NCBI GenBank assembly: GCA_954871525.1 | Contig: OX940861.1 | Span: 39,321,201 to 39,385,200 of the forward strand | Direction of reading: 5' to 3' | DNA from: Parietaria judaica | Taxonomy: Eukaryota > Streptophyta > Magnoliopsida > Rosales > Urticaceae | DNA length: 64,000 nt | In this document: one piece after another, positions 47,906 to 59,130 of the stretch | Numbering within the stretch: position 1 is the stretch's first letter | How the letters are laid out: every line of letters begins with the position of its first letter | Program-made: the position numbers and the translations under genes | Notes under the pieces: model-generated | The model's input: the letters and a program-made list of their open reading frames with translations, nothing else | What the model was told of the DNA's origin: nothing | Databases searched by the model: none

Positions 47906-48372
47906 AGAGAGAAGGAGCAGTTACCTTTGACGAGACGTGGGCCGGATAGGACTGAAGAGACATGCCTATTAATGCGAAACACTCGAGTACTTATACTCAA
48001 AAACCGTCGTTGATCCTACGGTTAGGGTTTCCTCGAGATTCACAACAAACCTCATCCTACGGTTGAGATCAGCGAGCGATCCGGAGACACGTCAGCACGA
48101 CCAGCGTGACAACTGTGTCAGGAGAATGTGAAGGGTTTATTCTCTTCGAACTCCGCAAATGGGGACACGTGTCATAACTGTTCCCGTCCAAAATTCAAAG
48201 CGACAGTTACGACTTCGAAACCCTGCTCGTCCATCCAATCTCCAAATTATCCAAAATCCTATCCAGATTACATAAGTTTGTGGCAAAAGTCACGAATTTA
48301 ATTAATTCTATCCGGCACGAATTTTACATGATTTCATCGAGAATATACTACAAAATATACTTCGTATTTTTT

Positions 48373-48388
48373 ATAGTAGGGGGCTAAC
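48373..48388 (+). other. Polypurine tract of the Tat element
   Basis: ATAGTAGGGGGCTAAC immediately precedes the 3' LTR, the usual site for plus-strand priming in plant gypsy elements. Confidence 0.7.
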
Positions 48389-49225
48389 TGTTGATGTACA
48401 AATTCGTCATTATTTAATATGACATAAAGTACTAAGTTGTGAATTAATTAAATTTACAAATAATAAGTAAAAGGCTTTAAAAGAATTAGAAACTTAATTC
48501 ATAAAAGTCCATTCAAGGAGCCCATTCTCTCAGAAGAATAAAGCCCAACGAGCAGGAAGCTACTCGGCCCAAAAGCCCAAAAGCAGACCGTCGCTAGTCC
48601 AGGAAAAGAAGGGTAGAATTGTCACATATCCTACCCGTCATCCCAATTAAAACCCAAGCGAAATACCAGGAGCACAAAGACTACTCCACAATGGGCACAA
48701 TTCAAACTTAATGAAGAGAACGCAGTCGTGGGACACGTGCCACAAGACGAGCCATTCAACCCGGTCAGCTCGGAGAGAAGATTCCAAGATACCTGGAAGT
48801 CCAACGGGAAGAACTGAAGTCTATAAATACCTAGCTCAGCCTCAGATCAAGACACGCATCCCTGAGAGAATACATCGAGAGTTTTCTATCCGTCATTTTT
48901 GCTCACTTGAAGATTCTGTTGTATTCTTTCTATTCTCTTTTGTTTCTCCCCTTCACTTTAGACGTGATTTGTTGTTTGTAGCTGTCCGTTCATGCTATTT
49001 GTCGCAATAAGCATACAGAGGACGTAGTCAACTACCGCATTGGGACGAACCTCTCTAAAAAATCCCTCATCTTATTTATATTGCTTATACATATATACAT
49101 ATAAATATAGAGTGAATCGAGAGCTTGCAACGTGAGAGATCGAATTCCACCAAGTTGTTCATTTAACAAATATCATACACTCACAAGTCACACTCGACTG
49201 TTTGAGGTGGGAAACCACGTCAACA
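48389..49225 (+). repeat. 3' LTR of the Tat element
   Basis: It starts TGTTGATGTACAA and ends CACGTCAACA, followed by the target duplication CTTAT. Nearly identical to 37361-38196. Confidence 0.93.
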
Positions 49226-49244
49226 CTTATTATATCATTTTAAT

Positions 49245-51008
49245 TAGGGGTGCAAGCGGACCGGGTACCTGAATTTTTTGCCATACCCGCTACCCGGATC
49301 CGGAATCCGGGTTTTTTGAAATTGAAACCCGGATCCGGATATTTTTACATAAAAACCCAGAAATCTGGATCCGGGTTAAAACCCGGTTTTAAAATAAAAA
49401 ACCGTTTTTTAAACCCGGATCGGGATTTTTATTTATTTTATGTTTTAAAATCCGGTTCCGGGTTATAATACGGATTTGAACCTAAATTTTATATTTAAAA
49501 AAAAACTTGAAGTAATTATAGCAAAAATTAAAAAATCAAACTATATCATAAACATAACACATATAGGCCCCGTTTGGCATATCTTATTAATAGGTGCTTT
49601 TGCTTTTTTTAGAATTTTAAGTCCATATTTGTGTTTGGTAAGTTACAATAGAAGCACTTCACTAAAAAGTTTAGCTTTTCTATAGGCAAAATTTAAAAGC
49701 TAGTAATAGATGCTTCTGCTAGAATCTAATTTTGCTTTTCTTATTCTCTATCTCTATAAATATTTTTTTTGGTGGTAAAAGTACCAAAAATACATTTTAT
49801 TATTGCATTTAAATGTCTAATTCTTTTTAAGTGGCAAAAGTACCAATTTTTTATGTCCATATTTTTTAATTATTGTGGTTAAAGTACCAATTCTTTTTGG
49901 ATGGTAAAGATACCAATTTCTTACATCCATATTTTTTAAAATTATTTCAGTTGAAGTACCAATTCTTATTGGGTGGTAAAAGTACCAAAAATATTTTAAC
50001 ATTGTGGTTAAAGTTCCAATTTTTTTTGGTGGTAAAAGTACCTTTTTTCGTTACATTCTTAAAATATTATAGTTAAAAGTACCAAGTCTTTTTGGAAGGT
50101 GAACGTATATAAAAAAACAAATACATATTATTATTGCAGTTAAAGCATTAGTTCTTTTTAGTTGGTAAAAGTACTAATTTTTTTACCGTGGACGAAAGAA
50201 ACATGAATGTAAAAAATTGGTATTGTCACCATAATTATTGTCAATTAAAAGTATAAAAGGCTTAACAAACTAAGAAAGGTTTTTTATTTTATTTATTGAG
50301 TAATTATATTATTTAAACTCTTTTTTTATTTTTTAATATTAATATGAGATTCAATTAACATTATTTATGTCTACTTTAATATTTTTTGACATTTAAAAGC
50401 TAATTAAGTAAAACTGGTTACCAAACACTAAACTGGAACTTTTGAAAAAACCAATTGTTTTTTGTTTTCATTAACCAAACAGTGCATTACTTTATCTGAC
50501 AACACTTTTTCTGACAGTAAATTTTAAAAGCAATTCTGAAGACAGCACAGCAATGCCAAACTCGGCCATACTTACAAAAACTGATAAGTAATTAACATAA
50601 TAAATACATGTAATGTTTTATACTATAAGCATTGTGAGAGAAAAAAATTATATCAATTTGGACTAGAAGAAACAAATGATTAACCTACAACATTAGTTTG
50701 GAGTTGGATGAGAAACAAATAAATGAATATTTCTCTTGATAGAAATTCAATATGTATTTTTTTTGTATGAAAATTCTAAATATTTTTATGTATATATTTA
50801 ATAACCGGGTTTTAGTAAGCTACTATGCGGGTTCCGGGTTTTTTATTCTCTAAATCCGGTACCCGGAACCGGTTTGATCCGGATGCGGTTTTTTTAATAA
50901 ACCGGTTCCGGTTTAACCCGGATTAATACGGTTCTGGTTTATTTAAAATACGGTTCCGGTCCGGATGCGGTTTAAAACTCGCATTTCCTGGTTTTATTTG
51001 CACCCCTA
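49245..51008. mobile_element. hAT-like non-autonomous element with CCGGATCC subterminal repeats
   Basis: The ends TAGGGGTGCAAGC and TTTGCACCCCTA are inverted and flanked by a perfect 8-base duplication ATTTTAAT (49237-49244 and 51009-51016). Subterminal zones are packed with CCCGGATCCGG, CCGGTTCCGG and similar words. No transposase is seen. The interior includes a nested MITE and a degenerate repeat. It sits only 19 bases after the Tat 3' LTR. Confidence 0.85.
49564..50568. mobile_element. Nested MITE inside the hAT element
   Basis: Inverted ends TAGGCCCCGTTTGGCAT and ATGCCAAACTCGGCCA bracket AT-rich DNA. Between about 49775 and 50180 the word GGTAAAAGTACCAA recurs many times as a degenerate repeat with a period of about 60-110 bases. 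No target duplication could be read. Confidence 0.6.
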
Positions 51009-51207
51009 ATTTTAATGGTTGTTTTAGTTTAATTGAAATGATAATCAATTAATGAATTCAAAAGGCTGGTACATTATTTCTTCCTAAAAACATAAATATT
51101 TAAAATTTTAAATTCCTTGAAAAACTAGTGCGAAACGATCATGGAATATTTAGCAAAAACTTGAAAAATAACAAATAAATAAAAAAGTTGCGGAATACTC
51201 GTATATA

Positions 51208-51848
51208 CAGTAGAACCTCTATAAATTAATACTCGATAAATTAATAGTCGCGATTAAATAATATTTTTGTTCGGTACCGACTCGGGCCTAACTAGCTAAA
51301 TTAATAATTCGTATAATTTATAAGATAATATTTTTTTTAGAAAGTATATAGGTCCCAAGTGATATATAAATTAATAATTCAATGTAAAAAATTACATAAA
51401 TAATTTTAAAATTACTATAAATAAAATATAACATAAATAAGTATGAAAGTACATTAAATAAAAAGATACATTACATCGCTAATAATGCAGTCTTCTTAAA
51501 ATATGATTCTATGGTCATTTGTTTCTTCTTGAAATTGATGTCTTCTTGAACTTCATCTTTAACATCATCGGGCTCTTTAATATTTCTGACATTGGTACTC
51601 TAATAAAATATTTTTAAATCATAATAGTCTCTCTTGATATTCTTAATATTGATACTTTATTATTTTTGATATGATAAATTGAAATAATTTTTTGTTAGTA
51701 AAGATGTTTATATAATTATAGCTGATTAATATTGTTTTTCTTCATTAATGTATAAATTAATAATTATTAATTTATATGTTAATTTATAATCCGATAAAAT
51801 AATATTTTTTGCCGGTCTCAACAGTATTAATTTATAGATGTTCTACTA
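51208..51848 (-). mobile_element. Emigrant/Lemi1-like pogo (Tc1/mariner) element, deleted copy
   Basis: The ends CAGTAGAACCTCTATAAATT and (inverted) AATTTATAGATGTTCTACTA, with TA on both sides, match the known plant Emigrant/Lemi1 ends. It still carries the end of a transposase (separate entry), so it is a deletion derivative of an autonomous element rather than a pure MITE. Confidence 0.85.
51471..51605 (-). pseudogene. C-terminal end of a pogo-like transposase
   Basis: About 44 codons ending TAA, acidic then K-K-K-Q-M-T-I-E-S-Y-F-K-K. The closing R/K-Q-x-T-I-x-x-[FY]-F-K motif is typical of pogo/tigger transposases. The DDE catalytic part is missing. Confidence 0.6.
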
Positions 51849-51850
51849 TA

Positions 51851-53334
51851 TTTAGAAATTTTATTGTTCTCTTGAGTTTCATTGGACACTGATAGCTGGA
51901 ACGTGGATAAGACTGTATATAGTGTTGAATAGCAATCTAGCAATATTGTGGTGATTATTTTATGATCAAATCCAATGAAACTTTGAGCCTCTTTTTGGCT
52001 GAATCAAAATGAGATTGAGATTACCTGTAAAGTGCTCTTAATTTGTTCCACTACAAGATCTTCAGTGCCAAACTGAATCAGCAATTTTTTTTATTTTTTT
52101 ATCAACTATCAATAATATTTTTAAAATCAATCACTTATATCCTAATTATTTTCCACTATCCTTTTCTTAAAATAATAAGTGGCAAAAAATTATTTACAAA
52201 TAAAAAACGATGATCCGCCTGCCCGAATTGGACTTGGTACGCGAGTTTCGGGTTTGGTAACCAAGCCACATATTCCCAGTCATGTAGGTATCGGGCACAA
52301 CGGGCAGCCCAATGCCTAGCTCTAAGATATGTCAACAAAGCCCTGATAAATTGAAATTACAATAAGTGTGAAAAAAAGTAATGTTTTACATTTACGTCGA
52401 AAGAACACAAATGGCAATAAAAAATTGTGCCACTTTGCAAGATTGATCGTCTCAAGAGCTCGTCACTTGACACTCTTTGGTTGCTTACACACGCGGCCGT
52501 CGTTGGTGTCGCCACGACAATGGCTTTGGCTCGGGAGCGAGACTGGAGGGTTCGGCGTAGAAGCGGTAGTGGCATTTTGTAGGTGCACTTTAACAACATC
52601 GGGGCAAGCGGCTTAAGCTCGGATCTCGTGTTAGGAAATAAAATTTCTTATTAAGTGAACAATAATATTTATGTAATTATGTTTGCTATTTATTAACTAT
52701 TTTATTTCACATAAATATTGATAAATGACTTTGTAACTAATATGGAAATAAATGAGTAGATACTAAATAATATTAAATAAGGGAGTTATGGTCAATCAAA
52801 AAAAAGACACGGGGATTCCTTATAGTAATATTTGTAGTGTGTGGAAGCGATCATTTTGTGGTTGTATTTTTTATTTTTTGAAACATTTTTATGAAATCGT
52901 TTTGAAAATGTGACTGGTTACAATTTTGTGACACTGTTTTTCAAAAAGAAAAATTGAAATTGTGTTTGGTTTAGTTTTTTATTAAATTATATTTAAAAGA
53001 AAAATGAAATCATATTTCATTTATTATTTTTTAATTTTAAAAAATTTAGTATTATTAAGATTAATAGAGACATCTGAAGCAAAAGTACTCGCATATTACG
53101 GAAAGTGTGTATATTTCCAATCTTTTATTACGTGGCACAAACAACCATTCCGCTACTACATGTCGTTTCTGTATAAAAAAAATCAGTGAAAGCATTGACT
53201 ACGACATGTCGTTTTGCAACTTGGAATGAAGCAAAAACACAGCTTCATCGACAAAAAACAATCATTCTCTCCGAATATCAATCCATCATCTCCGACGAGC
53301 TTCTTCCTCTCCGACGAGGTTGCTTCAGAACGCA
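51851..53334. other. Intergenic, no gene seen
   Basis: A GC-richer patch at about 52440-52630 has overlapping frames on both strands but no family resemblance. The rest is AT-rich. Confidence 0.5.
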
Positions 53335-55370
53335 ATGGTGTTTTCTTTAAAAGCCTCGCTGGGAGTTCCCGATCCGGTTTCGGAGGTATTTCTTGTTAGT
53401 TTATTTAATCTTGACTTGGTTTACAGAGTGCAAGACGAGGAATATCAGATGTTGCATGTAATAAGTGTTGATAGTTAGTGTGTCCAGTGTTAGTGTACGT
53501 AGTGCGTACATGAAAAATGTGCACATTATATTAAGTAATTAGTCAAGCATATAAATAGGATCTATAGGTGTTAGTGGGTCTTTGTTTGCATGTAGTCAAA
53601 AGTCCTACGATAATTGTGGATCGTGGAGATAGTGTGTAGATGTTGTTAACTTTAGTATTTAGTTATAAATAGGGAGTCACTGTAACGTTATTTTTCCAGA
53701 GAAATACAAAGAAAATTGTCCCAAATATTATCTTATTTCTCTCCTCATATTTTGTCTGTGTGAGTAAAACAAAGTGTGAGTTCATTTCGTTTTTCGGTAT
53801 TTTGCTTCGGCGTGATTCGATCTCGGGTCAAAACCCAACATTTCTAGTGCTATGAATTTACACATCCAGGCTGGCTAGTTCGGTCGATGATAGTAGTCTT
53901 GAAGTCTCTCTCAGCTCCTTCCAATAACTACACACTTACCATTTTAATTGTCTGGGATTCAGTTCGTCTGTGTTTGGGATAGTTATCAAACTCGGTTGTG
54001 AACCGAACACGGTGACCATGAATACTCTCCTAGAGGGGTTTCTTGGTGAGGGGAATATTGATGATGCCAAAGGATTCTTTGAAAAAATTGTTGCCGGAGG
54101 TTGTAACCCGAATCTTGTTACTTACACTAATGGTTTTTGCAAGATGGGCAACATTAGCGGGGCTTTCCGGTTGGTTAAAAACACGGAGAAGAGCGAAACC
54201 TGCAAACCAAACATAGTTTCCTATAGCCCCTGGCTGACGGCCTTTGTAAGAGCGGGTTAGTTCTTGACGCTCTCGATCTCGTTTTAAAAATGAAGAAGAA
54301 AGGCATCAGTGCAAATGTCGTCACTTACACAACATTGATTCATGGACTGTGCGTAATCGGCGAACAAAAAGAAGCCATGCGTTTATTCGATGGAATGATG
54401 AGCAAAAAGATCACTCCCGATGTCCAAACTTTCAATATCTTAGTCGATGCTCTCTGCAAAGAGGGCATGGTTGTAGCTGCACAAGATATGATGGAAAGAA
54501 TGGTTCATCAAGGCATCACACCCAACGTGATCACCTATAGTTTAGGTATGGACGACTATTATTTGAGAGGAGAAATTGACATGGCTAGGAATGTGTTAAA
54601 TAAGATGATTACTGAGCTTTGTGGACCTGATTTGCGTAGTTTCAACATTTTGATCAATGGGTATTGCAAGACAAAGAAGATTTCCGAGGCCTTTGAACTA
54701 TTTAAAGATATTTCAAAGAAAGAATTCTTACCAGATGTTGTTACTTACACCACCCTTATTGACGGCTTGTACTAAGTAGGAAGAATTCAACATGCTCGAG
54801 ATCTACTCTGCGAGATGGAGTCATACGGGTTGACATCCAAATATTCAGACCTATAATATTGTAATCAATGGCATATGTGAGCGCTAGAGTTGTATCGAGA
54901 TCTGGAAGAGAAGAAGTTTGAGATCGATGTCGTTACGTACACTATCCTCATTCAGACTATGTTTAAAGATGGAAGTCTTTCAAAAGCAAAGGATCTCTTC
55001 TCGACATTGTTGGCTAAGGGGCTGCAATCTAATGTTAAGACATACACTGTGATGACTTATGGTCTTCTTCGTAGAGGACTAGTAATCGAAGCCACGAGTA
55101 TGCTAAGCGAAATGGAAGAACGTGGTTACCAACCCGACGTCCCGACGGGTCCACTTATAACTTGATGATTCGAGGATTTGTTCATAATAAAGAGATTCCG
55201 AAAGCACTACATCTCGTGAATGATATGGTGGCAAAAGGTTTTTCCGCTGACATTTCCACGCTCAAGCTGTTTGTCGATTTAGTAGCCGAGGGAAAAATAC
55301 TCTTCTTTGAAGTTATTGAGATAAGTGTTTGTCCTTTTGCAGTTGAAAAGTTGTGTCTTAGTTCATGAAA
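53335..55370 (+). pseudogene. Pentatricopeptide-repeat (PPR) protein gene, broken
   Basis: Segments in changing frames read as successive 35-residue PPR motifs: 53970-54260, 54290-54775, 54890-55165 and 55162-55368. Repeat signatures such as N-V-V-T-Y-T-T-L-I-H-G-L-C, D-V-Q-T-F-N-I-L-V-D-A-L-C and D-V-V-T-Y-T-T-L-I-D-G-L are clear. They are P-class repeats of the kind seen in organelle RNA-binding proteins, including restorer-of-fertility-like ones. Breaks include a frame change near 54260-54290, a stop after G-L-Y at 54773, and shifts near 54850 and 55140. A copia-type solo LTR splits the N-terminal part. The proposed ATG at 53335 is tentative. Confidence 0.85.
53466..53840 (+). repeat. Solo LTR inserted in the PPR pseudogene
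   Basis: It begins TGTTGATAGTTAGTGTG and ends GGGTCAAAACCCAACA. A TATA box in GTTATAAATAGGGAG lies near 53661, followed by R/U5-like sequence. The flanks ATAAG and TTTCT do not match, so it may derive from an unequal recombination or its target site has changed. Confidence 0.7.
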
Positions 55371-56280
55371 ATTTATAATTGTATCAGCACAAATTATTAC
55401 ATTATTAATGAGTATTTCAAGAATTATTGGTTGCAAAGCTACTTCTTTTCCAAGTTTATTATACACAAGGTTCACTTATTACATTTGTGCATGGTTATTG
55501 ATAGCTATATTTTCAGGTTCACTTATCTTGACTTCAAGATGCTAGAGGATTTTAGAGTACATACTTTGTTTCTAGTTCATATTCTCTTATTTGAATCATG
55601 GAAGTGTTTTCTATGTGGCAAGTTAATATCAATCTTTTTTATGTGGCACAAATTTTTGATGATATAAAACTCTTTGGCGTAATTAATTAAGTTGTTTTCT
55701 GTGGTGGGATAAGATTTGTCCACTTCTTTGCTATTTTGACTATGTTTCTACGCACATCCTTAAAATCCAGTCAATGTCTTAAATTGGATTGAGCTGGGGT
55801 TTTATTTAAAACCCCATTAAACTTCACGTTTTAAATTAAAACTAACTAAAATAAAAATATTATATGACTATATGTAAATTGTAATCACGTTCATTAATCT
55901 GGTTTAAATTGAATATTTTAAACCGTTTTACATCAACTATGAACTACATGACAGATATATGTAATGACATGAATTTATCATATAAGAAAGAATTAAATAT
56001 GTAAAATTATTTCACGATAACTATTTTTTTATAAAAAAAAAACTAACATTTATTTAAGATGCAATTAATATTATTGTGAAGTGCCATTATTTAGGAGAGA
56101 GAATGATAAGTATGCTTTACAAAATGAAAACACCTAAATAGGTGTTCTCAATTCTAAGTGTAAACTTTACAAAATGAAAAGATATTTCGATAAATATTTT
56201 ACCAAAAACATAACCAATCATGTCATATATTAATATTTTTGAACTTTTAAAAAATATAACAGAAAATTATTTTTAGAAAC
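55371..56280. other. Intergenic, no gene seen
   Basis: AT-rich DNA downstream of the PPR pseudogene. A 100-codon frame at 55365-55667 shows no PPR or other family resemblance. Confidence 0.5.
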
Positions 56281-56285
56281 GTTAT

Positions 56286-57536
56286 TGTTATGGGGTATTT
56301 TTACAAAGATTATTTAATAAAAGGGAATTATTTAATTAATTTTTTCTTTATTAAATAAATAATATTCGGCCCTAAAACGGCTCCCGGAGGCTCATATTTC
56401 AAAAGCGAGAGGTCCAAAAAATAGAAAACAAATATTTATTATTAAATAAATATTTATTTAAGCTAACGGCTTGATCGGCACACAAAACGAGAGTCCCGGG
56501 AGGCTTCGCGCGCTGTGGCGAAGTCCCACGCGCACTACAGCGCGCCCACATGCAAAACAGAGCGCCCACGCATGCCACGGGCGTCCTAGCGGGCTCTCTT
56601 GCGCGCGGCAGTGTGCCCTTCGCGCGTGGAAGTGCGTGAGGTGGGCCGTAGCAACCTTCTACGACACACAAGCCCCAAAAAATAAAAAATTTATTGTCTA
56701 GGGGCTTCCAAAGTTATTTTTAATTGCATATTGGCCCCCAGACCCTCCTATCAATAAGAGCTTCATTTTATTCAAACGTCATTCGATTCAAACGCTTTTT
56801 ATAGCTATAAAATCACCGTTTTCTCTTCTTCTTATAAATATCCAACTGACGGCGGAGCGGAGAAGCTAGGTAGAGCGGAAGCGCCAGTCGAATAACCGGA
56901 GGAATCACTGATTCTAGAGGAGGGTCCGAGCGCCGCCCGCCTCCCGTCTCCCCCATTGGCCCCCCGGCTCACCGGAGGACTCCCCGACTCGATCCCCAGA
57001 GGATAGTTCGAGCGCTGTCCGACTCCCGTCTCGGCCATCGGCCCCTGCCTTGCCCAGGCAAGTCCAGGTACGCACCCCCAAATTTCTACATTGAACTACG
57101 TGATGACCTGATCCCACTTGGCTACAAGTAGGTATGTAGGCAGCCTCATTATATCTGATGAGGTTCGGCATCATACACCATCACCCCCTTCCCCATTCTC
57201 CCAGTCATCTACTAATCATGACCTGATCCTAGACCTTCCCTACGTAGGTTATGGTTCTCAATGGTCATCGATCTATCCCCAAGCCTAGTGGAGGTATCAA
57301 GACTCTGTGGCCTAGTCCATTCCAGGCCCTGTGGTAACAGGTAATGGAGGACCCGATTCTGGACCAACGATTAGCAGAGGGCCCGTCCGGCCTAAGGCGC
57401 CAGGAATCCTCGCCCAACTCCACAAGAACAATGAATCAAGTCTCTAACCCAGGAAAGTCAACAAACGGCGATGTGCCCGACCCAATATCCAGCTTTGGAC
57501 CGCTACAGTGTTTGATCCATTTTTTTGGCATCAACA
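56286..57536 (+). repeat. Solo LTR, same family as the gag-only element at 471-4566
   Basis: It starts TGTTATGGGGTATTTTTAC and ends TTTTGGCATCAACA, flanked by GTTAT (56281-56285) and GTTAC (57537-57541), a target duplication with one change. Several blocks match the LTRs at 471 and 3515 in reverse complement, including ATTTAATTAATTTTTTC, the CCTGTGGTAACAGGTAATGG block and GCGCCAGGAATCC. It carries about 500 bases in the middle not present in those LTRs, among them the motif listed at 57092-57145. Confidence 0.85.
57092..57145 (+). other. Copy of the conserved motif also found after pol of the Tat element
   Basis: GAACTACGTGATGACCTGAT, then CCC and, 16 bases on, GGTATGTAGGCAGCC. A second, weaker copy (ATGACCTGATCC then CTACGTAGG) lies at about 57218-57250. 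Confidence 0.6.
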
Positions 57537-57541
57537 GTTAC

Positions 57542-57944
57542 AAAACATATAGAAAGGCTACGAACAACAATTATGGTCCTTAAAGCCATTAGAAGAGTCT
57601 TTCTTCTTCCTATGAAGAAACAGACAATGGCTTTCTACTAAAATGAATAAGGTGATTAGTGGAGCCAATCGGCTCTCATGTCCCTCCGCAAATTTCGGTC
57701 GTCTAGTAATCCACCTAAGAATTGACGATCTTACATCATGGATACCAGTAACATTTAATCATTTATTGGCTTTTCGGAAATGTTTAGGATGATATAATCG
57801 TGTATATTATAATATGAACGTTTTATATCTAACATATCAGCTTCTCGCAACGATGATCTTGCGTTGGTGGTTCCTTTTACAATGCACGGAGATTCATGTC
57901 GTTTGGTGGTTCAGTTGGTTTGAACTTACAATAGTTATTTTATA
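57542..57944. other. Spacer between two solo LTRs, no gene seen
   Basis: No coding frame or element could be identified. Confidence 0.5.
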
Positions 57945-58573
57945 CAGATTGTTAATGCGTAAAAATGGCTTTAACTTAGAGTTGGATCCAAAGTTCGGGT
58001 CTCGAGATTGACCCGCTGAACACAAGGATAATTGAATGCTGAGTCAACGCGAGTTGACTGTTGATCGTCAAAGCTGGAAGTGCCGATGTTGGCGGCGCGG
58101 GGGTGACCCTTGGCCAGTTGGCTGGGTATTACGGGCGTAATGTGTTCTTCGTTGACCTCGTTGGTGTTGGCGAACTCATTGTCGAACTTCCCTCGTGTTG
58201 GCAAAGTACAACGAGAGCCTTGACCTGACGAGGTGTGCTCCTTTGTCGACCTTGCCGGGGTAGGTGGCCTCGTATGACGAGGGGCCTTATCCTGACGAAG
58301 GGACTCTTCCTCTGTCGACCTCGCAGGTGGTGGCGTGGTTACCCACCAAGCGAGGGACGCCTTAGCTGACCCATCGAATAACCTTTCTTCTCAGGCCTGA
58401 GACTCTGCTTCTAGATCGATCTCAGCTCTTAACTCAAGTCCTTTCCTCCTCAAGAGTAGGCGAGTTTTCTAGAGAGAGAAAGCTAGAGAGAGAAACTCTG
58501 GAGAAAGCTGCGAGTGAGTGTGGAAATGAGGGGGAGAAGGCTCCTATTTATAGGAAAACCAACTCCCTGAAAT

Positions 58574-58695
58574 TGCACCTCCTAGGGGCCTGCGAATTCC
58601 CTGATAATTGCACCTCCAGGGGCCTGCGAATTCCCTGAATATTGCACCTCCAGGGGTCTGCAAATTCCCTGAATATTGCACCTCCAGGGGCTTGC
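58574..58695 (-). repeat. Tandem array of about 37 bases, four copies, in the solo LTR
   Basis: Units contain TTGCACCTCCAGGGGCCTGC and GAATTCCCTGA. The first copy has a small variation (CCTCCTAGGG). Confidence 0.85.
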
Positions 58696-58884
58696 GAGTT
58701 TCTCCTTTGCAAAAGGGGTCGTCGATGCTTCTTGATTCGTCTTCGATGTCTTCGGGTTGTCCGCGAGTCCGCTTGTTGTGTTCGGGGAAATCCGGAGGAT
58801 TTCCCGGAGATCTTCGTGGCCTCGGATCTCCTCGTCGTGTGGAATGATTACAAGTTACGCCCTTGTCAAATTATGACGAGGGGG

Positions 58885-58985
58885 CTTGTCGCCTTGTCGC
58901 CTCGTTGGCTCGTCGGCTTGTCGCTTCGTCGGCTTGTCGCCTCGTCGGCTTGTCGCTTCGTCAGCTTGTCGCCTCGTCGCCTCTT
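58885..58985 (-). repeat. Short-period array TTGTCGCCTCGTCGGC in the solo LTR
   Basis: A 9-base word (TTGTCGCCT, TCGTCGGC variants) repeats about ten times. The related LTR at 13679 has only fragments of it. Confidence 0.8.
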
Positions 58986-59130
58986 TGATCCCAAGCCTCG
59001 CCAATGTCTTAGTTCGTCGGCCCCGGGTCTTTAGCTTTGGTGATGGACTTTGACTTTTCTTAACGGGCTTTGACCTTTGTCAAAGGGAACCCAATTTTTA
59101 TATGTTACGAAAAATGCACATAACACAGAT

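Larger units (their letters stand above)
37361..49225 (+). mobile_element. Ty3/gypsy retrotransposon, Tat lineage, complete but coding-defective
   Basis: The element is 11.9 kb with LTRs of 836 and 837 bases and a perfect 5-base duplication CTTAT (37356-37360 and 49226-49230). By eye the LTRs differ at about a dozen positions (roughly 1.5 percent), so insertion is recent. The order is LTR, primer-binding site, gag-protease-reverse transcriptase-RNase H-archaeal-type RNase H-integrase, tandem array, antisense gene, polypurine tract, LTR. The second RNase H domain, the absence of a chromodomain and the long extra region before the 3' LTR mark the Tat lineage. The polyprotein carries several stops and frameshifts, so this copy probably moved with help from a relative or decayed quickly. 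Confidence 0.93.
57950..59125 (-). repeat. Solo gypsy-type LTR, same family as 13679-14540
   Basis: It is bounded by a perfect duplication CAGAT (57945-57949 and 59126-59130). On the minus strand it starts TGTTATGTGCATTTTTCG and ends GCATTAACA, with a TATA box in the complement of CTATTTATAGG near 58541. It contains two internal arrays: a unit of about 37 bases (ATTGCACCTCCAGGGGCCTG with TGCGAATTCCCTGA) four times at 58574-58695, and a GTCGCCTCGTCGGCTT array at about 58885-58985. Confidence 0.9.

Noticed and set aside
58574..58695. Repeat array resembling CRISPR
   Set aside because: No spacers between units; it is a tandem array within a solo LTR bounded by CAGAT duplications.
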